Shown: positions 1-8,345 of the stretch, piece by piece | Layout: each line of letters starts with the position of its first letter | Numbering within the stretch: position 1 is the first letter of the stretch | Assembly: GCF_000611645.1 (NCBI RefSeq) | Contig: NW_014012945.1 | Coordinates: forward strand, 1-11,797 | Origin: Monoraphidium neglectum | Lineage: Eukaryota > Chlorophyta > Chlorophyceae > Sphaeropleales > Selenastraceae | DNA length: 11,797 bases | Direction of reading: 5' to 3' | Notes under the pieces: model-generated | The model's database searches: none | Seen by the model: only the letters and a program-made list of their open reading frames with translations | Told to the model about the DNA's origin: nothing | Position numbers and translations under genes: made by a program

Positions 1-119
1 GTGCGGCGCGTGAGTGCGGCTGGGGTGGCGGGGCGTAGCAGGTGCGCGATAGCGGTCCTGTAGGGCCGCAGCGGCTGTGTATTTCAAGCGGAAGTGCAGA
101 TAATCATACTGCGCGGCGG

Positions 120-449
120 TTACAGCAGTGCGCAGCCGCCTCCAGATGGCGCCCGTCCGCCGGCCGCTGCGGGTGCGGCGCCCTTGCCAGACGCAGCAGC
201 AGTAAAAGCAGCACAGGAACGGCGGCGCACCCGCAGGTAGCGGCGCCACGCCATCCGTCCGCCGCTGCAGCTACTGCCCTCCGAACCGGCTGCCAGGCCC
301 GCAGCCCAGGCGCGCCCAGAGCCAGGTGCGGCGGCCCGCCGGGGTGCGTAATCCTGGAGGTGCGGGGACGACTGTTGCGGCGCGTCCCGCGCATCGCGAG
401 TCGCGTACACGGTGCCGTCTTGCAGCACCTCGGGCTTGCTGTGGGCCAT
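120..449 (-). CDS. Possible minus-strand exon or small ORF of unknown function
   Basis: An ATG at 449 opens a 109-codon frame closing at 120. The first ~15 codons (MAHSKPEVLQDGTVY) end almost always in G or C, as in the confident genes here, and do not look like random frame-open sequence. I recognise no family. Further on it becomes Arg/Ala/Gly-rich, and the overlapping frame (394-104) contains a Leu-rich stretch (PVLLLLLLRLA), so a short intron or frameshift may separate true coding parts. The C-terminus as read is CALL, formally a CaaX box, behind an Arg-rich segment; chance is quite possible. Confidence 0.2.
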   Translation of the reverse strand: MAHSKPEVLQDGTVYATRDARDAPQQSSPHLQDYAPRRAAAPGSGRAWAAGLAAGSEGSSCSGGRMAWRRYLRVRRRSCAAFTAAASGKGAAPAAAGGRAPSGGGCALL

Positions 450-2121
450 TCTAAGCCTCAATCGCTCCACGCAGCACAACTCGCTGCCCTCCGCGGGCTA
501 CACGGACCGCGCTGGGCATGACTGTTCGAGGGTGCGACACAACGCCCGTATGTCTAAGGGAGCTCGCTGTGACTTCATATTCAATCCAAAAAGTCGTGTG
601 TATCGATCTGCACCTGCAGCACTCGGCGCTGTCTTGCCACTGCGTTGCGCGCTTCACCACAACAAGTGCGTTACTAATTGCGCCATATGACCCTCGTGCA
701 TTTGTTGAACGGCTCCTCGTTCAATGAGACCTTTCATTTTAGTTGTACATCTTCGTTTAGGTAACTGCGGGCCCTCGAGGAGCACTGGCTGTTTGATCAA
801 TGTCGTCTTGGCGTCACCTGGTGCCTCCAGGAGGCGATCCACCCCAATTTTGATGCAGCGGCACGCCCTCAAACCGCGCCCTCTCTGTGGTGATTGGGCT
901 TTTCTGCCCTCTGGTCACCACGGCCACAAGATGCATGACCACAGATGCCGGGCCGCGCCAAGCGCAGTGAGCGGCCGCAGACAGCTTGCGCTGCAGCCTC
1001 AAGGCGGGTTGGCGGCTGCAGTGGCATCCGTGGGCTGGCTGATGGGGGTGACGTGTGTGGGTGGCGCGAGCGTAAGATGCGGTGCTGACCTCCCTCCCAC
1101 TAGGCCAGGTTTCCCTCTCCCCCCGCCCCAAACCCCCACCACTCCATCACCCTCACCCCTCAAAAACCTGACATCCCACCCACCCCCACCCTAGGTAGCC
1201 CGCCCCGCCCCATAAACACACACCGCATGAGAGACGCGGGCACAGTCCCTCAAAAGTTTCATGTCTTGCCCTCCAGCCCCATCTCAAACATCGCGGCTAG
1301 GAGTCAAGCGAAGCGTCTGGGTACATGCGGTGCAACTGGCTGGCACCCAAGCTTGTAAAACTGGGCTGGGGTACTCGACTTGGGCAATGCTGCAAGGGAG
1401 AGGACTGCCGCCAAGCTTTGTGTATGTGTTACCAGCCATCAGCCACAGGTGTGTGTTCAGGCGCGCTTGTGCTCGCCTGGCTCTTGCGAGGGCGACATAA
1501 TCAGGGGGCGTGAGGGCCCACGCAGACTGCGCCGGGTCTGGCGCGGCAAGAGACAGCAGTGCATCCGCTGCATTCAGCCGCGGAAGCGTCTGGCCCTGCT
1601 GCAAATGCGGCCTCTCCTGCTCCGCCGCGACATTTGTGCCCTCGCCGCCGCCATCATGCTGTCAGCGATATCGCCACACGGCTCTCAGGCAAAGCACAAA
1701 CGCAGGCAAAAGGGGCAGCGCCACACCTATCAACAAGCAAGCATCCCACTCAAGGCCTGGTGCCGGGCGCGCTGCCCGGCAGTGCAGAGGGTGCAATTGC
1801 ACACGCGTTGTGGGGAGGGAGGAAAAACCCCGCTCTGCATTTAAAAGAACAGTTGTACATCATTCAAGCAAGCTCAAAATCGGGCGGCGCGACGACGCGC
1901 GGCAAAGCCTGCGTGTTGCTGCTCAGGGCGTGTGCGCCAGCGACCGTGCCGCTGCTGAAGGGAGCAAGAGGGGGAAAGAACCTGCCGGCGCTATCCTTTC
2001 AGCGCCACACACGAGCAGGGAAGTGAACCAATTAGGGACATGCTCGCGCGCAGGCGCTCGGCAGCAGCACGTGCCCCCGCCGCACGCCCGCGCGCCACGC
2101 GCAACCACACGCACCTCCCGC
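450..2121. other. Intergenic region and 3' flank of the RMDN-type gene
   Basis: No open frame here combines a recognisable protein with the codon bias of the confident genes. It probably holds the 3'UTR of the minus gene near 2121, but no minus-strand TGTAA (plus TTACA) occurs down to about 1200; TGTACA at 1854-1859 is a weak substitute. A plus-strand TGTAA at 1354-1358 has no assignable upstream gene. The stretch 2040-2280 is extremely GC-rich and opens long artefactual frames. Confidence 0.5.
1111..1194 (+). other. C-rich tract ending in CCCTAG, possible unassigned 3' splice site
   Basis: Dominated by C and C/T with scattered A and almost no G, including runs of five or six C, and ending in CACCCTAG. 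The acceptor tracts of the introns ending at 5337 and 7334 have similar C-rich composition, so this may be the intron 3' end of an undetected plus-strand gene. No convincing exon follows. The minus strand would be G-rich and able to form a quadruplex. Confidence 0.35.
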
Positions 2122-4708
2122 CTATGCGGCCGCCGCCCCTCCCCCTCCGCCGTCGCCGGGCCGCGGCCCCTCCCGCTCCGCCGCCGCCGCCGCCGGCTGC
2201 TCGGCCGCGTCCGCGCCGCCGGCCGCCGCGGCAGCGTCGCCGGTGGCGTCGCCAAAGCCGCCCCACGCCAGCGGCGTGACGGACCGCTCAAACTCCTTCC
2301 TCAACTTCACCAACATCATCTCTGCGTCATCCAGCTGCAGTCGGGCGTTCACGTCCTCCACCTCCAGGCTCGTGCTGGCCGTCAGCTCCCGCAGCGCCTC
2401 CTGCCGCCGCCCCAGCCGCAGCAGCGTGCGCCCCAGCTCCACCCGGTGGATCAGCTTGCTGGGGTTCAGCGAGGCGGCGGCCTGGAACTCGGTGAGCGCC
2501 TCCTCAAACGTGCCGGGGGCGAGGGCGGCGCCGTAGACGAGCTTGATCAGCTGCCGGACCACGAAATTGATCTGGGCCATCTCAAAGTGCCTGTTTTGGC
2601 GCGGGAAGGAGGGGGGCCAAAGAGACGCTCGCGGTGGAGACGAGGTTTGCAGCATCAAATTGCTCGCGCTGCTGAGAAGTGACGTCAGTTCATATTCGAC
2701 ATGGTGGCTGCCAGAACCAAAGCCAAGTGTCACGTCCCAGAAAACCCTGCTGAAAGACGGTCTCCCGCAGAAAATAACAAGTCAAGCACCTTGCGGGTGC
2801 CCGTCGACGCCCGCCCAGGCGTCACCCACCATCTGCCCATCAGGTGATGCGCCAGATCGTTCGAGGGCTCCACCTCCAGCGCGTGCACAGCAGCCTCGCG
2901 CGCCTCCTTGGCCAGACGCACCTGTTGAACGGGCCGCGTTGGTGAGGAAAGAGTGTCATATAAATTTGTTGGTTGCTGTGCCAGCAAGGCTTGGACAGTC
3001 CTATGCTAAGCCGCTGTCGCTTCCATTAACAAGCTTGGCTGACGGCCGCAATGAGCTGGGCTGGTCAGCTGTCCCCTGAGCCCAGGGACCCGTGCCCGCC
3101 CGCACCTTGGTTTTGTTGTCGCTGAAAAGCGCCAGGCGCCCCTTGCTCACGCAAGACGCCATGTGGCCAGCAGCGGCCTGCGCACGTGCGGAGTTGTGCA
3201 AACGCCAGCATGTGCGATCAGCCGCCGGAAGGGTGGCAGCCAGGGTTGCTGTTGGCGAACTACCCTGGAGACAGCCGCAGACCCCAGCGCTGCCATCGAT
3301 TGCTGCTGCCCGGGCACGTCGTGCCCTGGAGTGCCAGGGAAGAAACCGCCCACAAACCTTGGGGTCGAGGGCAATGGCGCGCTCCGCATACTCGATGCCC
3401 TTTGCGTTTGCCTCCGCCACCTGAGGGGGCCGCGCGCAGGTAGGGCAGAAACAGCTCAGTTTCAAGGCTGCGAGCCAAGGCACGTGCGCAGGCGGCGCGC
3501 CGATCAACTGCCGCCCCGTGTTCCTGCAACTGTGCACAGCGCCAGCTTGCGCCTCACGGTGGCCCCGCCTGCCGCGAGCCCACCTGCGCGTTGGTGGCGC
3601 CGGCCTCGTAAGTGAGGTCGCTCCACTGCTTAGCCAGCCGGCAGACGTACTCCAGGTTTGTGGGCTCCAGCGCCACCGCGCTCTGGTAACACGACAGCGC
3701 CTCCCGCAGGTCCAGCGCCCGCTCGGCTTCCACCCCCTTAGCCACCCACCGCCGCGCCGCCTCCGCCGGCTGGAACGCCGCCCGCGCCGCCCCGCCCGCC
3801 AAGCTGCCTGACGCGTCGGCGCCGCTGGCGCCGCTGGACCGCTGCCACGGCAGGCGGAGGTGGCGCCAGGGCATGCGGCCCTTCAGCTCGTCCCCTTGGT
3901 GCGCCACACCGCGCTGCAGGTTGGTGAAATGGAGGAGCAGCTGTGCGCCGACCAGGCCCGCCAGTTTCGCTGCTTCCGAGTTGATGTGCCGGCTGAAAAG
4001 GCGCAGGCCGTGATGCTGCTCGCCGCCGCGGCTGCCGGCGGAGGCGGTGCCCATGGCTGAGGCAGGGCAGGGCGGGCCAAAGGCGCCGAAGGGTGCAAGC
4101 CAGAACGGCTGCTGCCGCTGCTGCTGCTGCTGCTGCTGGGCCTGTTGCCCCAGCTGCTGCTGTGGCGCCTGCGCCTGTATATGCAAGCGTTGCCCCTCGT
4201 TGCCCAACAATGCCGCTTCGTGCTGCTGGTGGTGGTTTCCCGCCAGCCCGCATGAGCCCGCCTCTGGCGTGTCCAGGCTTGCACTGAAAACCCCTGTGCT
4301 TTCATTACCACTGTTGCTACCCCCGCTGCTGCTGCTGCTGCTGCTGCCACTGCTGCTGCCGCCGGCGATGCTTGCGGCTGCCCCAGCAATGGGGGCAGCG
4401 TGGCTGACCGACGGATTGTCCGCTCCCGGATCAAAGAGCAGCTGCTGCAGCCCCTGCTGCTTGTGCTGCTGCTGTAGTGGCGCAGGCTGCGGCCAACCCC
4501 ATGGAAATCGGAATTGCGGGCCCGCGGCACTGCTGATGCTGGCGAATACAACGCGGCGCGGCGGATTTGCAGCGACGCGCCATTGCCGCTGCAGGTGCCC
4601 GGCGGTAGGCTGCCTCGCTTGCAGCTGCAGGGAATGTGATTGTGGTGCCCATGTGATGGTTGTGAGCACGGCCTGCGCGCCCCATGCTGGCTGCTGGTGC
4701 TCCACCAT
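2122..4708 (-). CDS. RMDN-type tetratricopeptide-repeat protein, five exons
   Basis: Exons (minus strand): 4708-3584, 3420-3358, 3177-3106, 2921-2830, 2590-2122; stop TAG at 2124-2122; 606 residues. Donors are CAG|GTGGGC, AAG|GTTTGT, AAG|GTGCGG and ATG|GTGGGT; all acceptors end in AG. The last junction splits a Trp codon (W451) and restores GRW-HFEMAQ. Residues about 318-550 form a TPR array like RMDN1-3 and their plant homologues: a first TPR near 318-352, then SKGRLALFSDNKTK, EPSNDLAHHLMGRW and APGTFEEALTEFQAA (475-489), ending in LEVEDVNARLQLDDAE. Animal RMDN proteins bind microtubules or act at organelle contacts; the algal role is unknown, and adaptor function is inferred. Residues 1-317 are poorly conserved-looking and hold poly-Ser (117-129) and poly-Gln (183-200) runs. 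A basic stretch near 44-58 could be part of an organelle-targeting peptide, which is a weak inference. The tail (565-606) is Ala/Gly-rich. The start is the first ATG of the open frame, so an extra 5' exon is possible. No TGTAA signal lies within about 900 bases downstream. Confidence 0.85.
4108..4138. repeat. GCT/CAG trinucleotide repeat coding for poly-Gln
   Basis: A nearly pure GCT tract with one GCC interruption on the plus strand. In the minus-strand RMDN-type frame it is read as CAG codons and encodes part of the Gln-rich run at residues about 183-200. Confidence 0.9.
4325..4359. repeat. GCT/AGC trinucleotide repeat coding for poly-Ser
   Basis: Eight near-perfect GCT units followed by a degenerate extension. 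The minus-strand frame reads them as AGC and gives the poly-Ser block at residues about 117-129, so the same triplet is used here in a different register from the poly-Gln tract. Confidence 0.9.
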
Positions 4709-5114
4709 GCGGACGCTGACGAGGCCGCCCGAAACGCAGAGTGGCGCCCTGAGCTGTGCTTTAACGTATCAGCGCTACACAAATATATTATTACGATTAG
4801 GGCCTCCTGTTTTCGATGGGCCAGAGGCCCGTGCTGACGCCCGTTGGCGCCGCGTGGGCGTCACAGTCAATGAAGCATTGCCAAGCCATGCCATACACGG
4901 CGCACATCACAAAAAATTGATGGTTGTGTTGCACGCAACTGCCATGCAGTCGCTGCAGAGGGGACTGGGCAGGCGGGCGAGATGCAAAAGTTGGGCAACG
5001 GGACAGTGCGGAACTTCGCAAGTGTAGGGTATCGGAACAAAAGCGCTGTATCTTTTCAGGCCAGCTTTGCCGAGCGAGATCGGTCACACCCGCTGCCACA
5101 TCGCGCCAGCAACC
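4709..5114. other. Divergent intergenic region between the RMDN-type and CDSP32 genes
   Basis: 406 bases separate the two start codons, so this must contain both promoters and both 5'UTRs unless an upstream exon is missed. It is less GC-rich than its surroundings. Apart from the AT-rich element at 4781-4790, I see a TATCTTTTCAG at 5050-5060 that could be a 5'UTR intron acceptor for CDSP32. No ATG lies between it and the chosen start in that frame. Confidence 0.6.
4781..4790 (-). promoter_or_regulatory. TATA-like element upstream of the RMDN-type gene
   Basis: An AT-only decamer in an otherwise mixed to GC-rich region; on the minus strand it reads TAATATATTT. It lies about 73 bases upstream of the RMDN-type ATG, which fits a TATA box plus a short 5'UTR. 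On the plus strand it would be about 325 bases from the CDSP32 ATG, so the minus gene is the better assignment. Position and composition are the only evidence. Confidence 0.4.
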
Positions 5115-7479
5115 ATGCTTCTATCGGGAACGCTTCAGCGGTGTAGGCTCTCGGCCAGTACCGTGCCGCGGCAACCTCGGCCCAGCGTTGGTAAGCGACG
5201 GGGGAGCGGGCGATGCACCTCGCCGGCTCGGCTGGCATGCACCCAGGTGTACCCCCCTGCCGATCCACCCCGCGGACGCCACCCCTCAACCCACTCCAAC
5301 CTTCGCCGCTGTCGCGCGCCTCCCTCGCCTCATGCAGCGCGCCGTGCGCTGCGCGAAGAGACCCCCGAGCAGAAGCGCGAGCGCCAGCTCCGCGAGTCGG
5401 CGCGCGTCGAGGAGCGCATCACGTACATCCAGAACGCGGACCACTTTAAACGCGAGATCGAGGCGGCAGGCAAAAAGCTGGTTGTGGTGGAGGCCCAGGC
5501 CGAGGGCGTGTGTATGACCGGGCTCGACGAGGAGCCCGAGCTGCACTGGAAGGGCGACAAGGAGGCGGCGCTGCGGCCGTGCGAGAACATCAAGCACACA
5601 TTTGTGCGCACCGCGCGCGAGTGCCAGGACGTCGTCTTCTTGTCCCTGCAGGTAGGCAGCGCTGGGGGTGCTCTCAGGGGCCCGTGGGACCGAGCACAGG
5701 GTCGGCTGCCCGGCGGTTGCCAGCAGCTGCGCACGGGACCACGTGGAAAGGGGAGTTGGAGGGGGATGAAGCGGGCGCGGCGGCGCTGCGGTGCTGCGGC
5801 CGCCGGAGGCACTGCGTGCGCCGCAGTGTTGCGGTGTGGTGATGTCAAGCGCGGCAAGTCTGCGGCGGCGAGCGGCTGCGCGTTGTGTTCTGGCCGCTTG
5901 ACGCCAGGCCCCAGCAATCGACTGCCGCCCGGTGCTGCGCTACTTGCATGCATGGCATGCATGAACGCATTGCATGCAATGCTTCATGCATGCAACGCAT
6001 GTTTACATGCATGCAGGCATGGAAAACCATGTGGTAGCCGCGCTGAAGCTGGGGAGCGCTGATGTGTGCAACAGCCTGGCGACACCAGCGCCTGCACGAC
6101 TGGTCGGACTTCGGCCGCTGCTCACCACTCATATTGCAACAACACTCGTCCAGGCTGATGACGAGGAGGTGGCTGACCTGTGTGACGAGCTGGGCATTGA
6201 GGTCATCCCCACACTGCAGTTTTGGCGCAACGGCGCAAAGATCTGGGAGCACAAGGGCATCATGAACATGGACCAGGTGGGCCTGGGGCCGGGCGGCTGG
6301 CCGGGTGGGCGGTCGGGTGTGTGCATTCTGAGGGCGAGTGTGGCAGCCCGCCCGCCCACTTCCACGCCCAGGGCCACCATGGCAGAGGCTCTAAAGTGCA
6401 GTTGGAGTGGGGGGTGGGGGCGGTGGGGTGGATTGGAGGGCAGCTCGAGGCCTTCAGGGGTTGAGGGAGGGGGCGCACAGCAGCGGCGGAAGCGGGGATG
6501 TGCACGCGCAAGGGGCATTGGCGGTGTTGGAAGTTGCACGTGGCGTTGAAAGTGATGCAGGAAGGGAGCTCGGGAAGCGGTGCAACAAAGACAAGAAATG
6601 CAGCAACACGTGGCTGTTCATACTGCATCCATGTCTGTCAAGGCCCTGCGGCCCCACACTTGTACGGCTCACGCGCGCACGCGCCGACAATCATCACTCA
6701 GGACCTGGGAGAGGGCGTGCTATTCTTCAACGGCAGCGCGGCCGGCGGCGTCCAGGCCGGCGACTTCGTGACCGAGCTGCACAGCGAGGAGGAGATGCAG
6801 GCCTTCATCGCCTCCCAGTCAGACAGCGTGCTCACGGTCGTCGACATCTGCCTGTCGGACGCGGCGCCCTGCATCCGGGTCTACCCCGCGGTGCTCGCGC
6901 TCGCGCGCAGCTTCAAGGGCTACGCCGCGTTCGGGCGCGTCGTGGCGGACCAGTCGGACGCGGGGCGGGAGCTGCTGCGGGACTACAACGTGGTGGAGGT
7001 GCCCACGTTCCTGTTCTTCAAGAACGGGCGCGAGGTCGACAGGTGGGCGGCGCAGATGAGGGGAGCGGGCTTCCGAGTCAGCGCCTTGCCTTGCAGACCC
7101 CTGCCTTTGTGCTGCGCAGTGGCGTGCCGGCTGTCGGCAGCGACAGCATCTCATGAGGACGTGTGGGCGGGCAGCGGGGCGCAAACGCGATCGCTGCTGC
7201 TGTTGACACCACACTGCACGCGGTCGCCCCTGGCCCGCCACTACACTGACCTTGGTCCGCCGCCTGCCGCTGTCTCTCAACCCCGCACGCCCACCCGCCG
7301 CCCCTCGCTGTTACCGCTGCCGCCGCCCCCGCAGGCACGTGGGCAGCAGCCGCGGCGACCTCATCGGCAAGATTATGGAGGTGCAGTCGCGCTTCGGCGT
7401 CGCGCCGCCGCCGCCGCCGGGCGGCGCGCAGCCGCGGCGCACCATCCAGCGGAGGGTGACCCGCAAGGCGCGCGCTTGA
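5115..7479 (+). CDS. CDSP32: CDSP32-like chloroplast protein with two thioredoxin domains, five exons
   Basis: Exons: 5115-5190, 5338-5651, 6154-6276, 6702-7042, 7335-7479; stop TGA at 7477-7479; 332 residues. Introns start GTAAGC, GTAGGC, GTGGGC and GTGGGC and end in CAG. All phases match, including the split Ala26 and Arg285 codons. The first ~30 residues are rich in Ser, Arg and Pro, like a chloroplast transit peptide. Domain 1 (about 50-170) has LVVVEAQ, the PCENIKHTF helix and the cis-Pro segment VIPTLQFWRNG. Domain 2 (about 172-300) has DLGEGVLFFNG, TVVDICL, PCIRVYPAV and VEVPTFLFFKNG, then HVGSSRGDLIG. This order matches plant CDSP32, a stromal protein that reduces 2-Cys peroxiredoxins and methionine sulfoxide reductase under oxidative and drought stress. 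Neither domain keeps an intact CxxC: domain 1 has C84 and P106-C107 apart, and domain 2 reads AAPC (225-228). The family match is strong; redox activity is uncertain. A Pro-rich, then Arg/Lys-rich tail (about 308-332) follows the second domain. Confidence 0.93.
5946..6014. repeat. CATGCATG/GCATGC palindrome cluster inside CDSP32 intron 2
   Basis: Five GCATGC hexamers start at 5946, 5955, 5972, 5988 and 6009. Four CATGCATG octamers start at 5947, 5956, 5985 and 6006. A perfect 16-base palindrome, GCATTGCATGCAATGC, lies at 5967-5982. All fall in the second intron (5652-6153), about 140-210 bases before its acceptor. CATGCA is the RY core bound by plant B3-domain factors; whether an algal factor binds here is unknown. 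A degenerate tandem repeat is the simplest alternative. Confidence 0.85.
6405..6440 (+). repeat. G-rich tract in CDSP32 intron 3
   Basis: Runs of six, five and four G separated by one to four bases, then GG and GGG. Four runs of three or more G make an intramolecular G-quadruplex possible, with one long loop. It sits mid-intron (6277-6701). No function is shown. Confidence 0.5.
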
Positions 7480-8150
7480 GAGGGCACGTGCTGCCGGTGG
7501 CGGCGCCCTCTGCGCGCCCGCTGCGCCTCTGGGCGTTGGTCTGGGGTTCTGGGTGAGCGGGGCGGTGCCAGGCGCCCCTGCTTCATTGTTGGGATCGGTT
7601 GAGGCGTGTTGGCGGTGCCATGTATATGCAGCCCGCGGCGGGGTTTGTGCCGGAGAACCGCGGCTGCCGCGCTGCTGTTGGGGGCAGCCCCGACGCCTCT
7701 GGGGGGAGCATTTCACGCCCCTGCTCGTGTTGCGTTCTGTCTCGTACGCACTCATCTTTGGGGGGGTCCTCCCGCGTCCCGGGGGGGGGTCCTTCCGCAT
7801 CAAAACAACGTACACATTACGCCGCCGCAGCCGTTGCGCGCCGTCGGCTCGCCCGTGGCTGCGTCAGCTGCCTCTCGGTGATTTTAGCGCCGTGAGCCTT
7901 TATCATAGCAAACCTGTGCCAGTTTTGTGGTTCTGGGCGGGGGCCCGCGCCCCTTGTGCCGCGTTTTTGCAGGGGTTGAGGAAGGGCTCACCCGTCTCGC
8001 TACATGTGCGCGGCGCACGGGGGCCTATGTGTTGCTTGGGCGGCGGGTGTGCGCCGTTCGTGCAGCGGCAATGTCGCAGTGCGATTCCGCTTTGTCAAAT
8101 ACGTGCAGACGAGACGGGCGGATTTTGGATAGAGTTCAGTAGAAGACGCT

Positions 8151-8167
8151 TTCGTGGAACCTTCTTC
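8151..8167. promoter_or_regulatory. Heat-shock-element-like site, distal
   Basis: Units run TTC (8151-8153), GAA (8157-8159), TTC (8162-8164), TTC (8165-8167); the GAA-CC-TTC pair has ideal spacing, while the first gap is one base too long. Further TTC and GAA units lie at 8135-8137 and 8142-8144. It is about 355 bases before the FES1 ATG. Confidence 0.25.
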
Positions 8168-8329
8168 ATCCTGGTAAACGCTGTGTGAAGCTACAGGCCG
8201 GGCAAGTGACGTGGCGTGGCTTGGACACGTGACTGCATCTGGGGCGCGGATGTTGGTTGCACGACGGAGTCCTGATATCCCCACTATCCTCGTGAAACGC
8301 ATTGGACCCGCTCCCACCGCGTCTGTCGG

Positions 8330-8345
8330 GAAGCACATTCGAGAA
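8330..8345. promoter_or_regulatory. Heat-shock-element-like site, proximal
   Basis: It contains the exact inverted pair TTC-GA-GAA (8338-8345), preceded after a five-base gap by another GAA (8330-8332). Heat-shock factor binds arrays of alternating nGAAn units. The site is about 175 bases upstream of the FES1 ATG. Plant Fes1 genes are heat-inducible, so the placement is sensible, but short arrays occur by chance. Confidence 0.3.

Noticed and set aside
724..1194. 156-codon plus-strand open frame
   Set aside because: Ends in a Pro/Thr/Ser run made by the C-rich tract; no recognisable protein features and mixed codon use.
1510..2682. 390-codon open frame, plus strand
   Set aside because: It runs antisense through the last RMDN-type exon and its GC-rich flank; the product is a low-complexity Arg/Ala/Gly mix, while the opposite strand encodes a conserved TPR segment.
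3883..4782. 299-codon minus-strand frame overlapping RMDN-type exon 1
   Set aside because: Ser/Arg-rich shadow in another register; only the 4708-3584 frame continues by in-frame splicing into the conserved TPR exons.
4047..5027. 326-codon Cys/Leu-rich open frame, plus strand
   Set aside because: Its poly-Cys and poly-Leu come from reading the trinucleotide repeats on the wrong strand of RMDN-type exon 1.
5946..6014. Possible origin, recombination site or CRISPR-like array
   Set aside because: The units are overlapping short palindromes without regular spacers, and lie within a well-supported nuclear intron.
7078..7815. 245-codon minus-strand open frame
   Set aside because: Overlaps the last CDSP32 exon, whose plus-strand reading matches the family; the minus reading is compositionally biased and unrecognised.
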